A DNA stretch of 64,000 nt from Lachnospiraceae bacterium (GTDB lineage: Bacteria > Bacillota_A > Clostridia > Lachnospirales > Lachnospiraceae), in assembly GCA_009911175.1 (NCBI GenBank), contig QXWX01000012.1, forward strand, positions 40,780-104,779, read 5' to 3'. Within the stretch, counting starts at the first letter, position 1, and each line of letters begins with the position of its first letter. The notes below the pieces were generated by a model. It was not told the origin of the DNA, did no database searches, and saw nothing but the letters and a program-made list of their open reading frames with translations. This document shows, one piece after another, positions 34,884-42,831 of this stretch. The position numbers and the translations under genes were made by a program.

Positions 34884-36161
34884 ATGGGAATGACAATGAC
34901 GCAGAAGATATTGGCCGCTCATGCGGGACTGGATTCAGTCTCGGCCGGTCAACTGATCGAAGCGAAGCTGGATGTGGTCATGGCAAATGACATCACCGGC
35001 CCGATGGCGCTGCCTATTTTCAGGGAGATGGCAGATCAGGTTTATGATAAAGACAAGGTGGTCCTGGTTCCGGATCATTTTACACCGAATAAGGATATCA
35101 AGTCGGCTGAAAATTCAAAAGCGATCCGGGAGTTCGCGAAGGCTCAGGGCTTAAGCTGGTTCTTTGAGCAGGGCAAGTCCGGAGTCGAGCATGCCATTCT
35201 GCCCGAGGCGGGAGTTGTCACCGCAGGAGAGTGCATCATCGGAGCAGATTCCCATACCTGTACATACGGGGCGCTGGGGGCATTCTCCACCGGCGTTGGG
35301 ACAACCGACATCGCAACCGGGATGGCGACAGGGGAGCTGTGGTTCAAGGTACCCCCGGCTATCAAGTTTGTACTGACCGGGAAGCCGGGACCTTATGTCA
35401 GCGGCAAGGACATTATCATCCATATTATAGGAAAGATCGGTGTGGACGGCGCGCTGTACAAGTCCATGGAGTTTACCGGGGACGGCATTGCCAGCCTGTC
35501 TATGGACGACCGCTTTACTATGGCCAATATGGCCATTGAGGCAGGAGCCAAGAACGGGATCTTCCCGGTAGACGAGCAGGCGGAGGCTTATATCAGGGAG
35601 CATTCCAAAAAGGAATATCAGATTTATACTGCGGACGAGGACGCAGAGTATGACGAGGTGGTGGAGATCCATCTGGATGAGGTTCGTCCCACCATCGCAT
35701 TTCCGCATCTCCCGGGCAATGCAAAGACCATCGACGAGGTGGAGGCAATGGAACCCATCCGGATCGACCAGGTGGTGATTGGATCCTGCACCAACGGACG
35801 AATGGAGGATATGCGGAAGGCCGCGGCGATCCTGAAAGGCCATACCGTACATCCGGATGTCCGAGTGATGGTAGTGCCGGCCACCCAGAAGATTTATAAA
35901 CAGTGCATCGCGGAGGGCCTGGTGGATATCTTTATTGACGCAGGCTGCGCGGTGAATACGCCGAGCTGCGGTCCCTGCATGGGCGGACATATGGGCGTAA
36001 TGGCAGCAGGGGAGAAGTGCGTTTCCACCACGAACCGCAATTTTGTGGGCCGGATGGGACATGTGGATTCCCTGATCTATCTGGCTTCCCCGGAAGTGGC
36101 GGCAGCCAGCGCGATCGCAGGATGCATCGCAAATCCGGAGAAAGTAGGTGACAAGTCATGA
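34884..36161 (+). CDS. leuC: 3-isopropylmalate dehydratase large subunit
   Basis: 425 residues from ATG 34884, eight bases after GGAGGTTGT. With LeuD it isomerises 2- to 3-isopropylmalate in leucine synthesis through a [4Fe-4S] cluster. Cluster and substrate signatures: [36 protein letters not shown] and [20 protein letters not shown]. The length is that of the shorter bacterial/archaeal type, which can also act on citramalate or homoaconitate-like acids. It overlaps leuD by 4 bases (ATGA). leuA and leuB are not in the window. Confidence 0.93.
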   Translation: MGMTMTQKILAAHAGLDSVSAGQLIEAKLDVVMANDITGPMALPIFREMADQVYDKDKVVLVPDHFTPNKDIKSAENSKAIREFAKAQGLSWFFEQGKSGVEHAILPEAGVVTAGECIIGADSHTCTYGALGAFSTGVGTTDIATGMATGELWFKVPPAIKFVLTGKPGPYVSGKDIIIHIIGKIGVDGALYKSMEFTGDGIASLSMDDRFTMANMAIEAGAKNGIFPVDEQAEAYIREHSKKEYQIYTADEDAEYDEVVEIHLDEVRPTIAFPHLPGNAKTIDEVEAMEPIRIDQVVIGSCTNGRMEDMRKAAAILKGHTVHPDVRVMVVPATQKIYKQCIAEGLVDIFIDAGCAVNTPSCGPCMGGHMGVMAAGEKCVSTTNRNFVGRMGHVDSLIYLASPEVAAASAIAGCIANPEKVGDKS

Positions 36162-36655
36162 AAGCATTGGGACACGTTTTTAAATATGGAGATAATGTAG
36201 ATACGGATGTGATCATTCCGGCAAGATATCTCAATTCCTTTGACGCGCAGGAGCTGGCGAGCCACGCAATGGTGGATATCGATCCCGAATTTGTACACAA
36301 GGTACAGCCGGGGGATCTGATCGTGGCGAATAAAAACTTCGGCTGCGGCTCCTCCAGGGAGCATGCGCCGCTCTGCCTCAAGACGGCGGGAGTGAGCTGC
36401 GTGATCGCGGAGACCTTTGCGCGTATCTTCTATAGAAATGCGATCAATATCGGACTGCCGATCATCGAATGCCCGGAAGCGGCAAGAGGGATCGAGGCAG
36501 GAGACGAGGTAGAGGTGGATTTTGACAGCGGAAAGATTTACAACCGCACAAAGGGCACCGAATTTCAGGGACAGGCGTTCCCGGAATTTATGCAGAAGCT
36601 GATTGCCGCCGGCGGGCTGGTGAAGTATACCAACGGTAAAAAAGCGGAAAAATAG
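36158..36655 (+). CDS. leuD: 3-isopropylmalate dehydratase small subunit
   Basis: 165 residues; the swivel domain that completes the LeuCD active site. Signatures: [20 protein letters not shown] near residue 10-30 and [20 protein letters not shown] at about 52-71. It is translationally coupled to leuC and ends 22 bases before thrC. The family cannot be split by sequence alone between isopropylmalate and citramalate substrates. Confidence 0.93.
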   Translation: MKALGHVFKYGDNVDTDVIIPARYLNSFDAQELASHAMVDIDPEFVHKVQPGDLIVANKNFGCGSSREHAPLCLKTAGVSCVIAETFARIFYRNAINIGLPIIECPEAARGIEAGDEVEVDFDSGKIYNRTKGTEFQGQAFPEFMQKLIAAGGLVKYTNGKKAEK

Positions 36656-36677
36656 AAAAAAGAAAAGGGTGGAAGAG

Positions 36678-38165
36678 ATGAATCTACTATATAAAAGCAC
36701 ACGGGATGCTCAGCATACGGTCACGGCTTCCGAGGCGATCCTGAAAGGGCTCGCTCCGGACGGCGGATTATTCGTTCCGGTTTCTATGCCGAAGCTGGAT
36801 GTCACCATGGAGCAATTGAAGGACATGTCCTATCAGGAAACGGCATATGCTGTTATGAAGCAGTTCCTGACTGATTTTACAGAGGAAGAGCTAAAGCACT
36901 GTATTACATGTGCCTATGATTCCAAATTTGACACGGAAGTCATCGCTCCTCTTGTGAAGGTGGGGGATACCTATCACCTGGAGCTGTTCCACGGGGCGAC
37001 GATCGCGTTTAAAGACATGGCGCTTTCCATCCTGCCCCATCTTCTGACTACATCGGCAAAGAAGAACCATGTGACCCGCGAGATCGTCATCCTGACAGCC
37101 ACCTCCGGCGACACGGGAAAGGCCGCGCTGGCCGGGTTTGCGGATGTGCCTGGGACAAGGATCATCGTGTTCTACCCGAAAAACGGGGTGAGCCGGGTGC
37201 AGGAGCTGCAGATGGTGACCCAAAAGGGTGTCAATACATCGGTCGTAGCCATTCAAGGAAACTTTGACAATGCGCAGACCGGCGTGAAGGCGCTGTTTGA
37301 GGATCAGGAGCTGGAGCAGGAACTCTCGGAAAAGGGCTTCCAGTTTTCTTCCGCAAACTCCATCAACATCGGGCGTCTCGTTCCCCAGGTTGTCTACTAT
37401 GTATATGCGTATGCGAAGCTTCTGAAAAATGAAGAGATCACCTTGGGAGAAGAGATCAATGTGACGGTTCCTACCGGGAATTTTGGAAATATCCTGGCGG
37501 CCTATTATGCGAAGCAGATGGGAGTGCCGATCGCGAAGCTGATCTGCGCCTCCAATGAAAATAAAGTCCTGTTCGACTTTTTCCGGACCGGGACCTATGA
37601 TAAGAACCGGGAATTTGTCCTGACCTCTTCTCCCTCCATGGATATCCTGATCTCCAGCAACCTGGAACGGCTTATCTATACGATTGCGGGAGCGAATGCT
37701 GAGAAGGACCAGGAGCTGATGGACGCGCTGAAAGCAGAGGGAAGATATGACATCACGCCGGAGATGAAAGAGAAGCTTTCGGATTTTGCGGGCGGCTATG
37801 CCACTGAGGAAGAGACCAGGGCGGCGATACGGGATACGTACCAGTCTATAGGATATGTGATGGATCCCCATACGGCTGTGGCGGCTCATGTGTGCCGGGC
37901 CTACCGGAAGGACAGCGGGGATCAGAGGAAGCAATTGATTGCCTCCACCGCAAGTCCTTACAAGTTTGTAAAGAGCGTGATGACGGCCATTGACGAAAAA
38001 TACGGCAGCATGGAGGAATTTGCACTGATCGATGAACTGGAAAAGGCTTCCGGGACCCCGGTTCCCCATGCCATTGAGGAGATCCGCAACGCACAGATCC
38101 TGCATACAAGGGAGTGCGACGTGGATAAGATGAAAGATACGGTGAAGGAAATATTGGCAATCTGA
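36678..38165 (+). CDS. thrC: Threonine synthase
   Basis: 495 residues from ATG 36678; the in-frame GTG nine bases upstream is part of the ribosome binding region. A PLP enzyme converting O-phosphohomoserine to threonine. The PLP lysine lies in FHGATIAFKDMALSILPHLL, the phosphate loop in TATSGDTGKAALAGF, and VPTGNFGNILAAYYAKQMG is also typical. It belongs to the longer class (about 460-515 residues) with the N-terminal arm GLAPDGGLFVPVSMPKL. Grouping with leuCD suggests one branched-chain/threonine unit. Confidence 0.95.
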   Translation: MNLLYKSTRDAQHTVTASEAILKGLAPDGGLFVPVSMPKLDVTMEQLKDMSYQETAYAVMKQFLTDFTEEELKHCITCAYDSKFDTEVIAPLVKVGDTYHLELFHGATIAFKDMALSILPHLLTTSAKKNHVTREIVILTATSGDTGKAALAGFADVPGTRIIVFYPKNGVSRVQELQMVTQKGVNTSVVAIQGNFDNAQTGVKALFEDQELEQELSEKGFQFSSANSINIGRLVPQVVYYVYAYAKLLKNEEITLGEEINVTVPTGNFGNILAAYYAKQMGVPIAKLICASNENKVLFDFFRTGTYDKNREFVLTSSPSMDILISSNLERLIYTIAGANAEKDQELMDALKAEGRYDITPEMKEKLSDFAGGYATEEETRAAIRDTYQSIGYVMDPHTAVAAHVCRAYRKDSGDQRKQLIASTASPYKFVKSVMTAIDEKYGSMEEFALIDELEKASGTPVPHAIEEIRNAQILHTRECDVDKMKDTVKEILAI

Positions 38166-38295
38166 TCCGTAACTGTGCTGTCCGTATGAAAATGTAAAAC
38201 GGATCAGGGCAGTGATGTAAAGAAAGAGAACGGCAGGGAGTCCGCCGCAGGTAATCTTGCCGAACCTCTGCTTTAGAAAGGAGCATGGACAGAAT

Positions 38296-38847
38296 ATGAA
38301 ACAGATCAGTGTATTTCTGGCTGACGGATTTGAAGAGATTGAGGGACTTACTGTTGTGGATATCCTGCGCAGGGCAGGGGTTCAGGTCCATATGGTGTCC
38401 ATCACAGGAGAGAAGACCATTCACGGCTCACATCAGATTGATGTGCAGGCGGACTGCCTGTTTGAGGAAATGGATTTTTCAGACACAGAGATGCTGGTGC
38501 TTCCGGGAGGCATGCCCGGAACGCGGAATCTGATGAACCATAGAGGACTGCAGGAGCTTTTACGGAGCCATCATGAAAAAGGAAAGTATCTTGCGGCAAT
38601 CTGCGCGGCACCCAGCGTTTTTGGCAGGCTGGGCTTCCTGAAAGGGCGGAAGGCCTGCTGCTATCCGACATTCGAAGAAAAGCTGGAAGGCGCGGAGGTA
38701 GTTCAGGATCCGGTTTCTGCGGACGGACACATCATCACCAGCCGGGGGATGGGAACCGCTATTCCTTTCGCGTTGAAGCTGACCGCGTTGCTGTGCGGAG
38801 AGGAAAAGGCAGTGGAAATCGGGCGGTCCATTATTTACCACGATTAA
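38296..38847 (+). CDS. DJ-1/PfpI (YajL-like) family protein
   Basis: 183 residues from ATG 38296, nine bases after AGGAG. The DJ-1 fold is shown by VFLADGFEEIEGLTVVDILR (conserved Glu of the active site), the nucleophile elbow AAICAAPSVFGRLGF with its cysteine, and LVLPGGMPGTRNL. Related proteins are deglycases, chaperones or redox sensors; the old name ThiJ is misleading. It is separate from thrC by 130 bases. Specific activity is not predictable. Confidence 0.9.
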   Translation: MKQISVFLADGFEEIEGLTVVDILRRAGVQVHMVSITGEKTIHGSHQIDVQADCLFEEMDFSDTEMLVLPGGMPGTRNLMNHRGLQELLRSHHEKGKYLAAICAAPSVFGRLGFLKGRKACCYPTFEEKLEGAEVVQDPVSADGHIITSRGMGTAIPFALKLTALLCGEEKAVEIGRSIIYHD

Positions 38848-38893
38848 ATGAAGGATACTGCCGGCACCATGGCAGGGTGTGAATTGCAGGTTC

Positions 38894-38955
38894 CATGCCG
38901 CCCCCGACCAATTACCACGCTGATTGGCCGGGAGAATGGGCATAAAAGCTGGTAT
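38894..38955 (-). repeat. Dispersed palindromic element, copy 2
   Basis: On the minus strand it reads ATACCAGCTTTTATG, then CGGCCAATCAGCGTGGT and AATTGGTCGG, matching 715-778. Stem changes include one that keeps pairing as G-T, which suggests that the folded form matters. It lies just before the trigger factor promoter. Confidence 0.75.
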
Positions 38956-38970
38956 TCGTGTAAAAAGTGC

Positions 38971-38999
38971 TGGAAATCAGGGAACTCTTATGCTATACT
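38971..38999 (+). promoter_or_regulatory. Candidate promoter of tig
   Basis: TGGAAA (38971-38976), 17-base spacer, TATACT (38994-38999) with TG one base upstream of the -10 box. The start codon of tig is about 105 bases downstream. No CtsR or CIRCE site was seen. Confidence 0.5.
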
Positions 39000-39111
39000 T
39001 GTTTAATGACTGTGAACACCCATGAAGTGTGAACGGAAAATGCGAATAGAAAGATGATATAGATTGGCCCGCATACGGCCGGGTATCTGCAAAATCAAGG
39101 AGGAAATGAAA

Positions 39112-40398
39112 ATGAGTCTACAGGTAGAAAAGTTAGAGCATAATATGGCAAAGCTTACGATCGAGGTTGCCGCTGAGGAAGTGGAGAAGGCGATCCAGGC
39201 GGCATATCTGAAGCAGCGCGGGAAGATCTCTCTCCCGGGCTTCCGTAAGGGAAAGGTACCGCGCCAGATGCTGGAAAAGATGTACGGAGCGGAGATCTTT
39301 TACGAGGACGCTATCAACCGTATGATCCCCACCGCTTACAGCCAGGCTTATGACGAGTGTGAGCTGGATATTGTGTCCCAGCCTGAAGTAGACGTGGTAC
39401 AGATGGAGAAGGGCAAGCCCTTTATCTTTACAGCGGAAGTGGCGGTGAAGCCGGAAGTGAAGCTGGGAGAATACAAGGGCCTCAAGGTAGATAAGATCCC
39501 TGTGGAAGTGACCCCGGAAGATGTAGACGCAGAGATCCAGAGGGAGCGTGAGCGCAACGGAAGAACGGTGGAAGTGACAGACCGGAGCGTGGCAAAGGAT
39601 GATATGATCACACTGGATTTTGAAGGATTTGTAGACGGAGAAGCATTTAAGGGTGGCAAGGGCACGGATTATCCGCTGACCATCGGTTCCGGCGCGTTTA
39701 TCCCGGGATTTGAGGAGCAGCTTATCGGCGCTGAGATCGACCAGGATGTGGAAGTGAACGTGAAGTTCCCGGAAGATTATCATGAGAAATCTCTGGCCGG
39801 AAAGGATGCGCTGTTCAAATGCGTGGTACACACTATTAAAGAAAAAGAACTGCCGGAGCTGGATGATGAATTTGCATCTGATGTGTCCGAGTGCGAGACG
39901 CTCGAAGAGTACAGACAGGAAGTAGAGAAGAAGCTGACAGACCGGAAGCAGGCTGAGGCACGGGAGAAGATTGAGGATCAGGCAGTGGATCAGGCAGCGG
40001 AGAATGCCGAGATGGATATCCCCCAGCCGATGATTGATCTGCAGGTACGGCAGATGGAGGACGATATGGGCTACCGTCTCCAGATGCAGGGCATGACAAA
40101 GGAGATGTACTTCCAGATGACAGGTCTGACAGAGGAACGGATGAAGCAGGATCTGGAAGCTCAGGCGCTGAAGACCATCCGGACCAGACTGGTACTGGAA
40201 GCCGTCGCGAAAGCAGAGAATATTGTCGTGTCTGAGGAACGCCTTGAGGAAGAGCTGAAGAAGATGGCGGAGACATACGGCAGAGATCTGGAAGGATTCA
40301 AGGAGTACATGGGCGAGAAGCGGATCGAAGAAATGAAGGAAAGCATTGCGGTACAGGATGCGATCACCCTGATCGCGGATGCGGCAGTGGAAGAATAG
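39112..40398 (+). CDS. tig: Trigger factor
   Basis: 428 residues from ATG 39112, behind CAAGGAGGAAATGAAA. Ribosome-associated chaperone and peptidyl-prolyl isomerase. The ribosome-docking loop is GFRKGKVPRQMLEKMYG (residues about 43-59); the FKBP domain covers about 155-240 (DMITLDFEGFVDGEAFKGGK ... FIPGFEEQLIGAE), and the helical C-terminal arms follow. Length is normal. It is directly upstream of clpP and clpX, the usual order. Confidence 0.97.
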   Translation: MSLQVEKLEHNMAKLTIEVAAEEVEKAIQAAYLKQRGKISLPGFRKGKVPRQMLEKMYGAEIFYEDAINRMIPTAYSQAYDECELDIVSQPEVDVVQMEKGKPFIFTAEVAVKPEVKLGEYKGLKVDKIPVEVTPEDVDAEIQRERERNGRTVEVTDRSVAKDDMITLDFEGFVDGEAFKGGKGTDYPLTIGSGAFIPGFEEQLIGAEIDQDVEVNVKFPEDYHEKSLAGKDALFKCVVHTIKEKELPELDDEFASDVSECETLEEYRQEVEKKLTDRKQAEAREKIEDQAVDQAAENAEMDIPQPMIDLQVRQMEDDMGYRLQMQGMTKEMYFQMTGLTEERMKQDLEAQALKTIRTRLVLEAVAKAENIVVSEERLEEELKKMAETYGRDLEGFKEYMGEKRIEEMKESIAVQDAITLIADAAVEE

Positions 40399-40410
40399 TA
40401 TAATAAAAAG

Positions 40411-40424
40411 TGCGCCCGGGCGCA
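40411..40424. promoter_or_regulatory. GC-rich palindrome between tig and clpP
   Basis: TGCGCCCGGGCGCA is a perfect 14-base palindrome shortly after the tig stop, preceded by TATAATAAAAAG. It lacks a T-run; it could pause transcription or mark a processing site between tig and clpP. Confidence 0.4.
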
Positions 40425-40479
40425 TGCGGACCGTCCATTCCGCAGGGATGGCGGCAGATAGAAAGAAGGAGAATTTTAA

Positions 40480-41061
40480 ATGAGTTTAGTACCTTATGTC
40501 ATTGAACAGACAAGCCGGGGGGAACGCTCTTACGATATTTATTCCCGATTATTAAAGGACCGGATCATCTTTCTGGGAGAGGAAGTAAGTGACGTTTCGG
40601 CAAACATCGTGGTTGCTCAGCTGTTGTTTCTGGAAGCGGATGATCCCAACAAGGACATCCAGCTCTATATCAACAGTCCGGGCGGTTCCGTGACCGCAGG
40701 GCTGGCGATCTACGACACGATGCAGTATATCAAGTGCGATGTGTCTACCGTGTGTATCGGCATGGCGGCCAGCATGGGTTCCTTCCTGCTCTCCGGCGGC
40801 GCCAAGGGCAAGCGGTTTGCCCTGCCCAATGCGGAGATCATGATCCACCAGCCGTCCGGCGGCGCCAGAGGACAGGCGACGGAGATCCAGATTGCGGCAG
40901 AGCACATTCTGCGTACCAGAAAGAGATTGAACGAGATCCTTGCGGCCAATACGGGGCAGTCCCTTGAGGTCATCCAGGTGGATACGGAACGGGATAACTT
41001 TATGTCCGCACAGGAAGCAAAGGATTACGGACTGGTAGACGAAGTCATTGCCAAGCACTAA
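40480..41061 (+). CDS. clpP: ATP-dependent Clp protease proteolytic subunit
   Basis: 193 residues, starting [20 protein letters not shown] behind AGAAGGAGAATTTTAA. Serine peptidase forming the 14-subunit chamber. Catalytic Ser in [19 protein letters not shown], His in [19 protein letters not shown] and Asp in [19 protein letters not shown] are all present. It works with ClpX, encoded 180 bases downstream. A 7-base stem with a GAAA loop (41065-41082) follows its stop codon. Confidence 0.98.
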   Translation: MSLVPYVIEQTSRGERSYDIYSRLLKDRIIFLGEEVSDVSANIVVAQLLFLEADDPNKDIQLYINSPGGSVTAGLAIYDTMQYIKCDVSTVCIGMAASMGSFLLSGGAKGKRFALPNAEIMIHQPSGGARGQATEIQIAAEHILRTRKRLNEILAANTGQSLEVIQVDTERDNFMSAQEAKDYGLVDEVIAKH

Positions 41062-41184
41062 CGTATGAAAGGAAACTTTCATGACTATTTGTGCCAGGAA
41101 CCGGCATGACGGCGAAGATGAAAAGCAGCCCGGCGGGTTTTGGGAGCCGGACGGATTAAAATGCGTGTCACGGTTCGGCTTTCT

Positions 41185-41214
41185 TTGGATGGAAGCAGGA
41201 CAGTTGCGTATACT
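41185..41214 (+). promoter_or_regulatory. Weak promoter candidate for clpX
   Basis: TTGGAT (41185-41190), 18-base spacer, TATACT (41209-41214), 27 bases before the preferred clpX start. clpX may also be read from the upstream tig-clpP transcript. Confidence 0.35.
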
Positions 41215-41241
41215 CAATTTTAATATGAGGTGAAAATGAAA

Positions 41242-42513
41242 ATGGCAGGAAAAGTAATGGATGAGATTGTAAGATGTTCCTTCTGCAATAAATCGCAGAA
41301 CCAGGTCCGCAAGCTGATCGCGGGACCGAACGGGGCCTACATCTGTGATGAATGCGTGGATGTCTGCTCCGAGATTATTGAAGAAGAGCTGGAATACGAT
41401 GAGAGAAATCCGTTTGCTGACATCAATCTGCTCACACCGGAAGAGATGAAGGCATTTCTGGATGATTATGTGATCGGACAGGAAGAAGCGAAAAAAGTAC
41501 TTTCGGTTGCGGTATATAACCATTACAAAAGGATTCTGGCGGAGCAGGACCTGGGTGTGGAACTGCAGAAGAGCAACATCCTGATGCTGGGGCCGACAGG
41601 CTGCGGAAAGACCCTGCTTGCGCAGACCCTTGCAAAGATTTTGAATGTTCCCTTTGCCATTGCCGACGCGACAGCTCTGACAGAGGCAGGGTATGTGGGA
41701 GAGGATGTGGAGAACATCCTTTTGAAGGTGATCCAGGCTGCGGACGGGGATATCGAGCGCGCGGAGCATGGTATCATTTATATTGATGAGATTGACAAGA
41801 TCACAAGAAAGTCGGAAAATCCGTCGATCACCCGTGATGTATCCGGAGAGGGCGTTCAGCAGGCGCTCTTGAAGATCATAGAAGGGACGATCGCGTCGGT
41901 TCCCCCTCAGGGCGGAAGAAAGCATCCCCATCAGGAGCTGATCCAGATCGACACGACCAATATTCTGTTTATCTGCGGCGGCGCATTTGAGGGGATCGAC
42001 AAGATCATCGAGACCCGTCTGGACAGGAAGTCCATCGGCTTTAACGCAGAGATCACGACCCAGCATGAGTACAATGTGGATGTGCTGCTTAAAGAGGTGC
42101 TTCCCCAGGATTTGGTCAAATTCGGCCTGATCCCGGAGCTGGTGGGCCGTCTTCCGGTGACGGTATCTCTGGAAATGCTGGATAAAAAGGCATTGATCCG
42201 GATTCTGACCGAACCAAAGAGCGCCATTGTCAAGCAGTATCAGAAGCTTTTGGAGCTTGACGGAGTGCGCCTGCTGTTTGACCGGGACGCATTGACTGCT
42301 ATTGCAGAGACCACACTTGCAAGAAAGACCGGTGCCAGAGGGCTGCGGGCGATCATGGAGGGGATTATGATGGATACCATGTTCCGTGTGCCGTCGGATG
42401 AAACGATCAAGGAGTGCAGGATCACGAAGGATGTGGTGAAAGGGACCGGGCAGCCGCTATATGAATGCGACGGAGAGGAACGAAGGTCATTTCTGACATC
42501 TCAGAGTGCATAG
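41242..42513 (+). CDS. clpX: ATP-dependent Clp protease ATP-binding subunit ClpX
   Basis: 423 residues taking ATG 41242 (nine bases after AGGTG); ATG 41236 is an alternative. AAA+ unfoldase that feeds ClpP. The N-terminal zinc-binding domain has CSFCNKSQ and CDECVDVC; Walker A is [15 protein letters not shown], Walker [15 protein letters not shown], sensor and pore regions follow ([16 protein letters not shown]). The loop [18 protein letters not shown] before the arginine finger region is typical of ClpX. Confidence 0.98.
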   Translation: MAGKVMDEIVRCSFCNKSQNQVRKLIAGPNGAYICDECVDVCSEIIEEELEYDERNPFADINLLTPEEMKAFLDDYVIGQEEAKKVLSVAVYNHYKRILAEQDLGVELQKSNILMLGPTGCGKTLLAQTLAKILNVPFAIADATALTEAGYVGEDVENILLKVIQAADGDIERAEHGIIYIDEIDKITRKSENPSITRDVSGEGVQQALLKIIEGTIASVPPQGGRKHPHQELIQIDTTNILFICGGAFEGIDKIIETRLDRKSIGFNAEITTQHEYNVDVLLKEVLPQDLVKFGLIPELVGRLPVTVSLEMLDKKALIRILTEPKSAIVKQYQKLLELDGVRLLFDRDALTAIAETTLARKTGARGLRAIMEGIMMDTMFRVPSDETIKECRITKDVVKGTGQPLYECDGEERRSFLTSQSA

Positions 42514-42528
42514 CAGATTTTTAAAATA

Positions 42529-42624
42529 TATACTCACAGCCGATGAAATCTGCCGTGAGTATTGCGCCAGCCGCAGCCGTGAAGCGGCATAATTCCTCAT
42601 GCGGCTGTGCGCATTATGATATAC
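42529..42624 (+). repeat. Dispersed repeat element, copy R2 (full length)
   Basis: Begins TATACTCACAGCCGATGAAA and ends ATGCGGCTGTGCGCATTATG. It matches R1 (28753-28844, opposite strand) throughout. Its first 48 bases also form an inverted repeat with R3 at 42760-42807, with only three mismatches. Internal stems ATACTCAC/GTGAGTAT and GCCGC/GCGGC are visible. Confidence 0.85.
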
Positions 42625-42703
42625 TGTACGGCATATTTATCTGGCGTGCAGTATAATAAGGGGGCGGGTATTGTGGTTTGACCATATACCTGCCTTTTCC
42701 ATA

Positions 42704-42732
42704 TTGAATATGACAGCGAAACATATTATGAT
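42704..42732 (+). promoter_or_regulatory. Candidate promoter of lon
   Basis: TTGAAT (42704-42709), 17-base spacer, TATGAT (42727-42732), about 100 bases before the lon start. It lies inside the loop between repeats R2 and R3, so the lon leader RNA would begin within the inverted structure. Confidence 0.55.
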
Positions 42733-42759
42733 GAAAGCGTCAAAAGGTATTTTGGCGCT

Positions 42760-42809
42760 GTTGCGGCTGGCGCAATACTCACGGCAGATTTCATCGGCCA
42801 TGAGTATCA
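42760..42809 (-). repeat. Dispersed repeat element, copy R3 (half length, inverted)
   Basis: On the plus strand it reads GTTGCGGCTGGCGCAATACT then CACGGCAGATTTCATCGGCC, the reverse complement of the start of R2. The two arms are separated by about 184 bases that hold two further hairpins (42619-42654 and 42667-42692) and the lon promoter. The whole 318-base clpX-lon spacer (42514-42831) is thus structured sequence without a gene. Confidence 0.85.
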
Positions 42810-42831
42810 TTACAAATAGGAGAAGTGACAC

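Noticed and set aside
36655..36680. AGGGTGGAA before thrC considered as a T-box core
   Set aside because: The T-box needs AGGGTGGAACCGCG in a long leader with a specifier hairpin; here it is only the ribosome binding site.
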